Shown piece after piece: positions 46,202 to 54,341 of a stretch of DNA of 64,000 bases (positions are counted from its first letter, which is position 1; the number at the start of each line of letters is the position of its first letter). Under the pieces are notes generated by a model that saw nothing but the letters and a program-made list of their open reading frames with translations, made no database searches and had not been told where the DNA came from. The DNA is from JBEAOO01 sp041164825 (GTDB taxonomy: Bacteria > Pseudomonadota > Gammaproteobacteria > Burkholderiales > Burkholderiaceae_C): the NCBI GenBank assembly GCA_041164825.1, contig JBEAOO010000002.1, positions 1 through 64,000 of the forward strand, in the 5' to 3' direction. The position numbers were made by a program, and so were the translations under genes.

Positions 46202-47078
46202 GGCCTTTGCGCGGCCGGCCCGCCGGGGCCAACACCACCAAAGCGGTGGCGGCTTCGGCGGCGCGGCGAGCGGCCGGGGCATCGACCAGTTCGTCGGCGA
46301 CGATCACCGGCGTGTCCTGGGCCGTGTCCTGGGCCGTGTCCGAGGCCGGAGCCGCAGGCTCGGCGGCAGTTTGTTCCGCTTCGGCCATCTCGGCTGCGGG
46401 GGGCACGGCCTGCATGGCCGCGGTGTCCAGTGCGGGCGTTTCGGCTGTGATGGCGGGCACAGCCACAGCCATCCACGCGACGGGGTCGGCGGCCAGTTCT
46501 TCCGAGGGCACGTCCTGGGCCGGCGACGCAGCAACGGGTGTGACCGCCAGCGCCTCGACAACGTTGTGGATTTCTGGGGGCTGCGCCAGCGCTGCAGCCT
46601 CGACGGCTTCTGCGGGCGGTGCCGCCACGGCGGGGGCGGTGGTCGCGCTGGCGGCCACAGTCGCCACGGCCACCCCTTCACGCGCCCGCTCCGCATAGCG
46701 GTTGAAGCGCCATGCCGTGCCGTCGAGCGTGATGCGGCGCCAGGTGGCGCGCTTCTCGCCCGGGCTCATCACGGGCCAGTGCTGCACCTCGTCAAAACTG
46801 CGGCCGCAGCCTTTGCACCAGTCGTCGCCTTGGCTGGTGGAGCAAATCGCGATGCACGGCGCGTCGGGTGTGGTGTCATACCAGCCCAGCCAGGCATCGT
46901 GTGCTTTGGCGGGCATGCTGCGCTCGTCGCACTCGGGCTCATGGTGATAGACCATCAGGGCGTACACCTCGGCCAGCGCGCGCACCTCGGCACAGGCCGA
47001 GATGTTGTCGGGCGACGGGCTGCGCTCGCGCCACCAGTTGATGGCGGCTTCGATGTCGGTGATGTGGATGCCGGCCAT
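46155..47078 (-). CDS. DUF3717-DUF1289 fusion protein with Ala-rich tail
   Basis: A 307-residue protein. MAGIHITDIEAAINWWRERS at residues 1-65 is a DUF3717 domain. A cysteine-rich DUF1289 module follows: CIAICS, then WCKGCGRSFDEV, four cysteines that may bind zinc or a cluster, and WPVMSPGEKRATWRRI. From about residue 145 to 285 it is low-complexity Ala/Pro/Glu, ending in a basic amphipathic tail (RPRKGLRAWWSRWVMRRRAG). The ATG at 47078 is chosen from the family start. Function unknown. It converges with and overlaps the CpxA-like gene. Confidence 0.8.
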   Translation of the reverse strand: MAGIHITDIEAAINWWRERSPSPDNISACAEVRALAEVYALMVYHHEPECDERSMPAKAHDAWLGWYDTTPDAPCIAICSTSQGDDWCKGCGRSFDEVQHWPVMSPGEKRATWRRITLDGTAWRFNRYAERAREGVAVATVAASATTAPAVAAPPAEAVEAAALAQPPEIHNVVEALAVTPVAASPAQDVPSEELAADPVAWMAVAVPAITAETPALDTAAMQAVPPAAEMAEAEQTAAEPAAPASDTAQDTAQDTPVIVADELVDAPAARRAAEAATALVVLAPAGRPRKGLRAWWSRWVMRRRAG

Positions 47079-47175
47079 GGGGATCAAAAAGCGAAAGGGG
47101 CGCAAGGATAGCCGCTTCGCCGTCTCCCTGTCGGAATCACGGTGGCTGAGGGTTGCCCCTTACACTCCGCCCGCC

Positions 47176-47799
47176 ATGAAGAACATCGTCATCTTGATTT
47201 CCGGTCGGGGCTCCAACATGGAAGCCATCGTTCAAGCCTGTGCCAACGAGGGCTGGAACGCGCGCATCGCCGCCGTGCTGAGCAACCGCCCTGGCGCGGC
47301 GGGTTTGGCGTTTGCCCAAGCGCGCGGCATGGCCACCGGCGTGGTCGACCACAAAGCGCACGCCGACCGCGAGGCCTTTGACAAAGCGATGGCCGCGGCC
47401 ATCGACGCGCACCAGCCCGACCTGGTGGTGCTGGCCGGCTTCATGCGCATCTTGACGCCGGGTTTTGTGGCGCGCTACGCCGGCCGCCTGCTCAACATTC
47501 ACCCCTCGCTGCTGCCGGCTTTTCCGGGCCTGCACACGCACCAGCGCGCCATCGACACGGGCTGCAAGCTGGCCGGCGCCACCGTGCACTTGGTGACCGC
47601 CGAACTCGACCACGGCCCGATCGTGGCGCAGGCGGTGGTGCCGGTGCGCCCGGGCGACACTGAGGCCACGTTGTCGGCACGCGTGCTGGCGCGCGAGCAC
47701 GTGATGTACCCGCGCGCCGTGCGCTGGTTTGTCGACGGCCTGCTGCGTGTGGACGCCAGCGGCGTGACGCACACGCGCGGCGAGCCACAGTTGCTCTGA
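47176..47799 (+). CDS. purN: Phosphoribosylglycinamide formyltransferase
   Basis: A 207-residue enzyme: MKNIVILISGRGSNMEAIVQ (phosphate-binding loop), LVVLAGFMRILTPGFVARYA, LLNIHPSLLPAFPGLHTHQR (catalytic Asn-His), and VHLVTAELDHGPIVAQAVVP (catalytic Asp). It formylates GAR with 10-formyl-THF in purine synthesis. A -10-like TACACT (47161-47166) lies 9 bp before the ATG, so the leader is very short. It stands alone on the plus strand after the DUF3717 gene. Confidence 0.96.
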   Translation: MKNIVILISGRGSNMEAIVQACANEGWNARIAAVLSNRPGAAGLAFAQARGMATGVVDHKAHADREAFDKAMAAAIDAHQPDLVVLAGFMRILTPGFVARYAGRLLNIHPSLLPAFPGLHTHQRAIDTGCKLAGATVHLVTAELDHGPIVAQAVVPVRPGDTEATLSARVLAREHVMYPRAVRWFVDGLLRVDASGVTHTRGEPQLL

Positions 47800-47847
47800 A
47801 CGGCTGAGCGCCACCGCTGCGGCCCGAGCGGGTCGCAGCGCCGGGCC

Positions 47848-48453
47848 TCAGATGTGCCCGTTTTTCAGCAGCGCTTCGACCTGGTCGAAGCGGTCGAACC
47901 CCCAGAACGCCTCGCCGTCGATGATGACGTAGGGCGAGCCGAACACGCCCTTGGCCATGGCCAGATCGGTTTCGGCGCGCAACTGGTCTTTGACGCTCGC
48001 GCTGTTGATGCCGTCGGCCAGCGCGTCGCCGTTGAGGCCCATGGCCGTGGCCACGGCGGCCACCACATCGGGGTCGCCGATGTTCTGGTTGTCCACGAAA
48101 TAGGCCTTGAACAGCGCCTTCGCAAACTCAATCGCGCGGTCGTCGCCCACCTTGCTCTGTACCCACAACATGGCGCGTGCCGCCGCTTGGGTGGGGATGG
48201 GGAAGGCATCGGGTTGCTGGTAGGCAATGCCGTGGTGGCGGGCGGTGCGCTTGAAGTCGTGCAGCGCGTACTCGCCCTTCATGGGCACCTGCGGCAGCGG
48301 CTGCGAGCCGGTGGTTTTGAACACCACGCCCAGCAAAATCGGGTGCCATTCCACATCACGGCCGTAGCGCCCGGCGAGCTCGTCGATGCGGGTGCTGGCG
48401 AAGTAGCCGTAGGGCGAAGCGAAGTCGAAGTAAAAATCGATGGCTGAGGACAT
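47848..48453 (-). CDS. DsbA-fold isomerase (2-hydroxychromene-2-carboxylate isomerase family)
   Basis: A 201-residue cytosolic thioredoxin-fold protein, MSSAIDFYFDFASPYGYFAS, with serine in place of a CXXC pair, as in HCCA isomerase and kappa-class GST relatives. The tail GVFGSPYVIIDGEAFWGFDR carries the conserved cis-Pro and the WGxDR motif. The reaction is probably a glutathione-dependent isomerisation in aromatic catabolism, but no catabolic genes are near, so the substrate is unknown. The ATG at 48453 is preferred to a TTG upstream. Confidence 0.85.
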   Translation of the reverse strand: MSSAIDFYFDFASPYGYFASTRIDELAGRYGRDVEWHPILLGVVFKTTGSQPLPQVPMKGEYALHDFKRTARHHGIAYQQPDAFPIPTQAAARAMLWVQSKVGDDRAIEFAKALFKAYFVDNQNIGDPDVVAAVATAMGLNGDALADGINSASVKDQLRAETDLAMAKGVFGSPYVIIDGEAFWGFDRFDQVEALLKNGHI

Positions 48454-48520
48454 GGTGGGTGGCAAAAATGCGGTGGACGGAGTTTGACAGAAGGGCGTTG
48501 TTCAGCGGTGCGGGCTGCGC

Positions 48521-48778
48521 TCAGCCCGCCCCGTCGACGCGCGCAAAGCGGGCTTGCATCACACCGTCGACCTCCACTTGGCCAAAGAACATGGCGTGCG
48601 GGCGCACCCAGTCGCCGCGGCTGTTGGAGAGCGGGCGATACAGCACCATCGGCGCCAAGTTTTCGCTGTCGCGCACGACGCCCAGCACCTCGTACTCACC
48701 GCCCTTGTAGTGGCGGTAACGGCCGGTCGGCGTGGGCGGAAGTGGGGGCAAATCGGAGGTGTCGTTGGCGGTGCTCAT
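48521..48778 (-). CDS. DUF1653 small protein
   Basis: An 85-residue protein. After a Pro-rich start it has the DUF1653 core: GRYRHYKGGEYEVLGVVRDS, MVLYRPLSNSRGDWVRPHAM, FFGQVEVDGVMQARFARV. This is a short SH3-like beta-barrel family, widespread and uncharacterised. It is divergent from the methyltransferase gene; the promoter of that gene overlaps its first codons. Confidence in the family is high, in function nil. Confidence 0.87.
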   Translation of the reverse strand: MSTANDTSDLPPLPPTPTGRYRHYKGGEYEVLGVVRDSENLAPMVLYRPLSNSRGDWVRPHAMFFGQVEVDGVMQARFARVDGAG

Positions 48779-48794
48779 GGCGGGCAAGGATAAT
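48765..48794 (+). promoter_or_regulatory. Predicted sigma-70 promoter for the RsmB-like gene
   Basis: TTGGCG (48765-48770), an 18-bp spacer, then GATAAT (48789-48794). The expected transcription start falls at or next to the ATG at 48802, implying a leaderless message. No ribosome site is present. Confidence 0.55.
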
Positions 48795-48801
48795 CGCGCC
48801 C

Positions 48802-50061
48802 ATGCATCCGAACGCCCTGCTAGAACTTGCCACTGATTTGCTGCACCGTGTGCTGCAAAACAGCGCCCCTGCCGACAACGTTGTTTCCGGCTTTTTCAAA
48901 GAACACCGCGCCCTCGGTGCCCGCGAGCGCGGCACCCTGGCCGAGACCACCTACACGGTGCTGCGCCAGCGTTTGCTCTTCCAGCACCTGGCCCAATCGG
49001 GCAAGGGTGAGATGGAGCGCCGCCTGGCCATCTTGGCCTGGCACGGCAACGACGGTTTTTTGCGCGCCGCGCTGAGCGAGCAAGAGCAGCAGTGGTTGGA
49101 GCAGGTCAGCACCGTCGACCGCAGCGCGCTGGCCGACAAGCTGCGCCACAACCTGCCCGAGTGGCTGGCAGACCGCCTGAAGCCCGCCATGGGCGACGAC
49201 TTCTGGCCGCTGGTGGACGCGCTCAACAGCCCGGCGCCGCTCGACCTGCGGGTCAACTCGGTCAAGGCCAAGCGCGAAGATGTGCAGGCCGCGCTGTTGG
49301 CCGCCCGCATTGACGCTCAGCCCACGCCGTATTCGCCTTGGGGCCTGCGCGTGCAGGGCAAGCCCGCCATCAACAAGATGGACGTGTTCACCCGCGGCGA
49401 GGTGGAAGTGCAAGACGAAGGCAGCCAGCTGCTGGCCTTGATGCTCGACGCCAAGCGCGGCGAAATGGTGGTCGACTTTTGTGCGGGTGCTGGCGGCAAG
49501 ACGCTGGCGCTGGGCGCGGCCATGCGCAACACCGGCCGCCTCTATGCGTTTGACACCTCGGGCCACCGCCTGGCGGCACTCAAGCCGCGCTTGGCGCGCA
49601 GCGGTTTGTCCAACCACTACCCGGCGCAAATCGCTCACGAGCGCGACGACCGCATCAAGCGCCTGGCCGGCAAGATCGACCGCGTGCTGGTTGATGCGCC
49701 GTGTTCGGGCCTGGGCACACTGCGCCGCAACCCCGACCTGAAATGGCGCCAGTCGCCCGAATCGGTGGTGGAGTTGCAGGCCAAACAGATGGCCATTCTG
49801 ACCAGCGCCGCGCGCCTGCTGAAGCCGGGCGGCCGCTTGGTCTACGCCACCTGTAGCCTGCTCGAAAGCGAGAACGAAGCCATCGCTCAAGCCTTCACCG
49901 AGGCCAACAGCCGGGAGTTCACGGTGCTGCCTGCCCGCGAGGCGTTGGAAAAAGCCCACGCAGGCCGGGTGGAGGAGCTGGTGCAGGGCGACTACCTGCG
50001 CCTGTGGCCGCACCGCCATGGCACAGATGCCTTCTTCGCGGCAGCCTGGGTGCGTCGCTGA
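48802..50061 (+). CDS. RsmB/NOP-family RNA m5C methyltransferase
   Basis: A 419-residue SAM-dependent methyltransferase: VVDFCAGAGGKTLALGAAMR (SAM site), VLVDAPCSGLGTLRRNPDLK (motif IV cysteine), LVYATCSLLESENEAIAQAF (motif VI catalytic Cys). DLRVNSVKAKREDVQAALLA and VEVQDEGSQLLALM are the preceding RNA-binding marks. The N-terminus is shorter than in E. coli RsmB, where a NusB-like domain precedes; only a partial helical version (residues 1-130) is seen. Target is probably 16S rRNA C967 or a related site. The in-frame extension upstream is not used. Confidence 0.9.
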   Translation: MHPNALLELATDLLHRVLQNSAPADNVVSGFFKEHRALGARERGTLAETTYTVLRQRLLFQHLAQSGKGEMERRLAILAWHGNDGFLRAALSEQEQQWLEQVSTVDRSALADKLRHNLPEWLADRLKPAMGDDFWPLVDALNSPAPLDLRVNSVKAKREDVQAALLAARIDAQPTPYSPWGLRVQGKPAINKMDVFTRGEVEVQDEGSQLLALMLDAKRGEMVVDFCAGAGGKTLALGAAMRNTGRLYAFDTSGHRLAALKPRLARSGLSNHYPAQIAHERDDRIKRLAGKIDRVLVDAPCSGLGTLRRNPDLKWRQSPESVVELQAKQMAILTSAARLLKPGGRLVYATCSLLESENEAIAQAFTEANSREFTVLPAREALEKAHAGRVEELVQGDYLRLWPHRHGTDAFFAAAWVRR

Positions 50062-50207
50062 ACCTGCTTGCGCGTTGATCTGTCTCAAGCGCGCCCACTT
50101 TGTGGGCGCAATGGCCCCTGGGTGCACAGGATTGGATGGGGCGATTTTCACCATCCGCCACTACAATCAGCGACCCCGCCCGTTCATGGTGGGCTGAAAG
50201 CTGCTAC

Positions 50208-51431
50208 ATGAATGTTCTGATTTCGATCCGCGATGCCTTGGTTCAGTGGTTGGCCCATGGCCTGCTGGAGGCATCTTGGTGGCAAGTGGTCGCCATCACC
50301 TTGGTGATGACCCACTTCACGATTCTGGGCGTGACCCTGTTTTTGCACCGTTCGCAAGCGCACCGTTCGGTGGAGCTCGGCCCCATCCCGGCGCACTTCC
50401 TGCGCTTCTGGTTGTGGCTGACCACCGGCATGGTGACGAAAGAATTCGTGGCCGTGCACCGCAAGCACCACGCCAAGTGCGAAACCGAAGAAGACCCGCA
50501 CAGCCCGCAAACGCGCGGTCTCAAGGCCTTGCTGCTGACCGGCGTGGAGCTGTACCGCACCGAAGCCAAGAACCAGGAAACGCTGGACAAGTACGGCCGC
50601 AACACGCCGGACGACTGGATCGAGCGCAACCTCTACACCCGCTACAGCTGGCAAGGTGTGGGTCTGATGATGGTCATCAATTTGTCGCTCTTCGGCGCCA
50701 TCGGCCTGACCGTGTGGGCGATCCAGATGGCTTGGATTCCCGTGTGGGCCACCGGTGTGATCAACGGCATTGGCCACTATTGGGGCTACCGCAACTTCGA
50801 GGCCGCTGACGCATCGACCAATGTGTCGCCCTGGGGCATCCTGATTGGCGGCGAAGAGCTGCACAACAACCACCACACCTACCCGACCTCGGCCAAGTTC
50901 TCGGTCAAGCCGTTCGAGTTCGACATTGGCTGGGGTTACCTGCGTGCCTTCGAGATGCTCGGCTGGGCCAAGATCCGCAAGACTGCACCGCAGTTGAAGC
51001 TGGGTCCGGTCAAGGCCGTGGCCGACTCGCACACGCTCGAAGCCATCATCGCCAACCGCTACGAGGTGATGGCCAATTACGCCAACAGCCTGCGTGGTGC
51101 GTGTGCTGCTGAGCTGGCTCGCCTGAAGGCCGAAGGGGTGGAGAACTCGGCCAAGTGGCGCCAGATGCGCATGGCCAAGCGCTGGCTGCACCGCGATGCC
51201 GAGCACATCCCGGCCGACGTGCAAGCCGATGTGGCCAAGGCCTGCGCAGAGTCGCCCAACCTGGCCAAGCTGGTCACCATGCGCGAAGAACTGCGCGCGC
51301 TCTGGACCCGCACCAACGTGTCGGCCGAGCAGCTGGTGGTCGATTTGCAGACCTGGTGCAAGAAGGCTGAAGACAGTGGCAATGCTGCGCTGCGTGACTT
51401 CGCGCTGACGCTGCGCGCCGCCAAGGCCTGA
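50208..51431 (+). CDS. Membrane acyl-lipid/acyl-CoA desaturase with C-terminal extension
   Basis: A 407-residue protein. Residues 1-285 are a delta-9-type fatty acid desaturase with four hydrophobic helices and all three histidine boxes: HRSQAHR, HRKHH and NNHHTYP, which hold the di-iron centre. It introduces a double bond into membrane fatty acids. Residues about 290-407 are a separate soluble, helical extension (KWRQMRMAKRWLHRD, LVTMREELRALWTR, QTWCKKAEDSGNAAL) that resembles the C-terminal part of ISL3-family transposases. The ATG at 50208 is used; TACAAT (50162-50167) is a possible -10. A strong terminator follows. Confidence 0.9.
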   Translation: MNVLISIRDALVQWLAHGLLEASWWQVVAITLVMTHFTILGVTLFLHRSQAHRSVELGPIPAHFLRFWLWLTTGMVTKEFVAVHRKHHAKCETEEDPHSPQTRGLKALLLTGVELYRTEAKNQETLDKYGRNTPDDWIERNLYTRYSWQGVGLMMVINLSLFGAIGLTVWAIQMAWIPVWATGVINGIGHYWGYRNFEAADASTNVSPWGILIGGEELHNNHHTYPTSAKFSVKPFEFDIGWGYLRAFEMLGWAKIRKTAPQLKLGPVKAVADSHTLEAIIANRYEVMANYANSLRGACAAELARLKAEGVENSAKWRQMRMAKRWLHRDAEHIPADVQADVAKACAESPNLAKLVTMREELRALWTRTNVSAEQLVVDLQTWCKKAEDSGNAALRDFALTLRAAKA

Positions 51432-51477
51432 TCGTCACACCTGTCATTGCCCGCCTCTGCGGAGGCTGCTACACAGA

Positions 51478-51501
51478 GAGCGCCCCGAGGGGCGCTTTTT
51501 T
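51478..51501 (+). terminator. Rho-independent terminator of the desaturase gene
   Basis: GCGCCCC-GA-GGGGCGC (51480-51495) followed by six T residues, 47 bp past the stop codon. Confidence 0.9.
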
Positions 51502-51804
51502 CATGGGCGCTCCGCGCGCCCAGGTGTGGTGGGCTGGGCTGCCGGGGTTGCCTGTGTGCCACCTTTGCGGTGGTGATGGAGGCGGTCCGGGCAGGCACGG
51601 GGTGGTGAACAAGCAAGGCAAGGCACAAGGCAAGGCAAGGGGGGGGCGCGCACATGCCGCCACCACGCCATCCATCATGCGTGTGGCAAGAAGTTGTGCG
51701 ACCACCTTTGGGTGGGGCTTTCTGTGCGCAGAGAGTCTCCAGGTGGACTGCGGCTGGCGTGCCGGGCTGGAGCCCACTCAGGGGGTGATCCCTCTGGCCA
51801 TGAA
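51502..51804. other. Non-coding gap between convergent units
   Basis: About 300 bp between the desaturase terminator and the rpmG terminator. It contains short AAGGC-type direct repeats and a G8 run (about 51611-51648). No gene, promoter pair or RNA is recognised. Confidence 0.5.
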
Positions 51805-51842
51805 TGAAAAAACCCGCCGAGCTTGCGCTGGGCGGGTTCTTT
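51805..51842 (-). terminator. Rho-independent terminator of rpmB-rpmG
   Basis: Read on the minus strand, AACCCGCC (51838-51831) pairs with GGCGGGTT (51818-51811), followed by a T-run at 51810-51805. It lies about 30 bp downstream of the rpmG stop. Confidence 0.9.
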
Positions 51843-51867
51843 GATGCAGAGATTCAAACGGCGCCGA

Positions 51868-52035
51868 TCAGCGCAGCTTGGTTTCCTTGTACATCACGTG
51901 CTTGCGTGCCTTCGGGTCGAACTTCATCAGTTCGATCTTTTCGGGCGTGGTCTTCTTGTTCTTGTCGGTCGTGTAGAAATGACCGGTGCCGGCAGAAGAT
52001 TCCAGCTTGATTTTTTCGCGTCCACCTTTGGCCAT
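51868..52035 (-). CDS. rpmG: 50S ribosomal protein L33
   Basis: A 55-residue protein, [20 protein letters not shown], ending [17 protein letters not shown]. Length and motifs are those of L33, of the cysteine-free type (no zinc ribbon), so it is zinc-independent. It lies 14 bp downstream of rpmB in the usual two-gene operon and is followed by a clear terminator. Part of the large ribosomal subunit near the E site. Confidence 0.97.
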   Translation of the reverse strand: MAKGGREKIKLESSAGTGHFYTTDKNKKTTPEKIELMKFDPKARKHVMYKETKLR

Positions 52036-52049
52036 GATTCAGCTCCTGA

Positions 52050-52283
52050 TCAGAGTTCGCCTTTGGCACGCAGGTCGGCCACGACCTGCTCGATGCCCAC
52101 CTTGTCGATCAGGCGCAATGCGGCATTCGAAATGCGCAGACGCACCCAGCGGTTCTCGGTTTCGAGCCAGAAACGACGGTACTGCAGGTTCGGCAGGAAG
52201 CGACGCTTCGTTTTGTTGTTGGCGTGGGAAACATTGTTTCCCACCATCGGGCGCTTACCCGTGACTTGACAGACGCGTGCCAT
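52050..52283 (-). CDS. rpmB: 50S ribosomal protein L28
   Basis: A 77-residue protein: [20 protein letters not shown], then [20 protein letters not shown], ending [11 protein letters not shown]. The start ATG at 52283 has GGAGAAG upstream. L28 normally precedes rpmG, as here. It contains one cysteine only and so is also of the zinc-independent type. The frame continues upstream to 52616 but that part overlaps the leader and trxB. Confidence 0.97.
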   Translation of the reverse strand: MARVCQVTGKRPMVGNNVSHANNKTKRRFLPNLQYRRFWLETENRWVRLRISNAALRLIDKVGIEQVVADLRAKGEL

Positions 52284-52458
52284 GACGCTTCTCCGTTTGA
52301 ATCTGATCTCAGCAGTGGCGCCCCGTGCATGGCCGCAGGCAGCGTTTTGGCGCTGCAGCAGCCCTGGTGGGCGCACTTCAAAGAGTTGAAGGTTGGAAGG
52401 TTTGTTTTTTGCTGAAGTTGCCTTCAGAAAAGACAAGCCGATTTCGGCAAAGACCGCG
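52284..52458 (-). promoter_or_regulatory. Structured 5' leader of rpmB-rpmG
   Basis: About 175 bp between the predicted promoter and rpmB. Hairpins: GCCGAAATCGGC (52448-52437), CTGAAG-GCAA-CTTCAG with a GNRA-type tetraloop (52427-52412), and GCAGCG-CCAAAA-CGCTGC (52356-52339). Such leaders often serve in ribosomal protein autoregulation; this is inference. Confidence 0.45.
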
Positions 52459-52487
52459 AGTATAGCGGGTTTTCTGTGGGCAGCCAA
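52459..52487 (-). promoter_or_regulatory. Predicted sigma-70 promoter for rpmB-rpmG
   Basis: On the minus strand TTGGCT (52487-52482), a 17-bp spacer and TATACT (52464-52459). It starts 20 bp past the trxB stop codon and would let rpmB-rpmG be expressed independently of trxB. Confidence 0.7.
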
Positions 52488-52506
52488 GGGGCCGCCCACA
52501 TTGGGC

Positions 52507-53496
<990 letters not shown>

Positions 53497-53620
53497 TCAG
53501 GGCGGGAGGGCGGTGTTTTTTGTTACCGCTGGTCCCGAAATGCCTGCCAAGCTGTCATTGTAGGAAACGCCTTCAAGCGTTGATCTGATCCGTTACACAT
53601 AACCACAACAGGACCGATCC

Positions 53621-54283
53621 ATGGCCATGCTTTCCAACTTGGACTTGATCCGGCGCGTACCGCTGTTTTCCATGCTCACCAATGAGCAAGCGCAGGGCAT
53701 TGCGGACGCCATCGTCAAGCGCCGATTCCGACGCGGCGAAATCATCGTCGAGCAGGGGCGAAAGTCCAACGCGCTGTTCATTTTGCTGACCGGCCGGGCG
53801 CGTGTCCTGTCGGCCGATGTGCGTGGCCGTGAGGTGATTTTGGCGGTGCTGCAGCCGGGTGACTATGTGGGCGAAATGAGCCTGATCGACAATGAACCGC
53901 ATTCGGCGACCGTTCGCGCCGAGGTGCAAACCGACATGTTGATCCTCGGTCGCGCGGAATTTGCACGCTGTTTGCCTGAAAATTCGAGCCTGTCCTACGC
54001 CATCATGCGCGGCCTCGTGCAGCGCCTGCGCAACGCTGATCGCCAGATCGAATCGCTGGCCTTGTTGGATGTGTATGGGCGCGTTGCCCGCACGCTGCTT
54101 GACATGGCCGAAGACGTGGGTGGTCAGCAAATGATTCGCGGCAAGGTGTCGCGCCAAGACCTGGCCAAGGTCGTGGGCGCCTCGCGCGAAATGGTCAGCC
54201 GCGTGATGAAAGACCTGGAAGAGCGCGGCATTGTGGAGACACAAGAAAACGGCTCGGTGCTGATCAAGAACGGCCTGGGTTGA
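53621..54283 (+). CDS. Crp/Fnr-family transcription regulator
   Basis: A 220-residue regulator: cyclic-nucleotide-binding beta roll (about residues 20-120), dimer helix, and a Crp-type helix-turn-helix ([20 protein letters not shown], about 175-195). No N-terminal cysteines, so it is not an oxygen-sensing FNR. The phosphate cassette reads [17 protein letters not shown], with His where CRP has the cAMP-contacting Arg. The gene order trxB / this gene / ftsK is typical of Burkholderiales. The ATG at 53621 or the next at 53627 may be used. Ligand and targets are unknown. Confidence 0.9.
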   Translation: MAMLSNLDLIRRVPLFSMLTNEQAQGIADAIVKRRFRRGEIIVEQGRKSNALFILLTGRARVLSADVRGREVILAVLQPGDYVGEMSLIDNEPHSATVRAEVQTDMLILGRAEFARCLPENSSLSYAIMRGLVQRLRNADRQIESLALLDVYGRVARTLLDMAEDVGGQQMIRGKVSRQDLAKVVGASREMVSRVMKDLEERGIVETQENGSVLIKNGLG

Positions 54284-54341
54284 GCGGCGCCGCAGCCGCC
54301 GCGACGGTGGCTGCGGGCTGCGAATCAGCCACAATCTGCGG

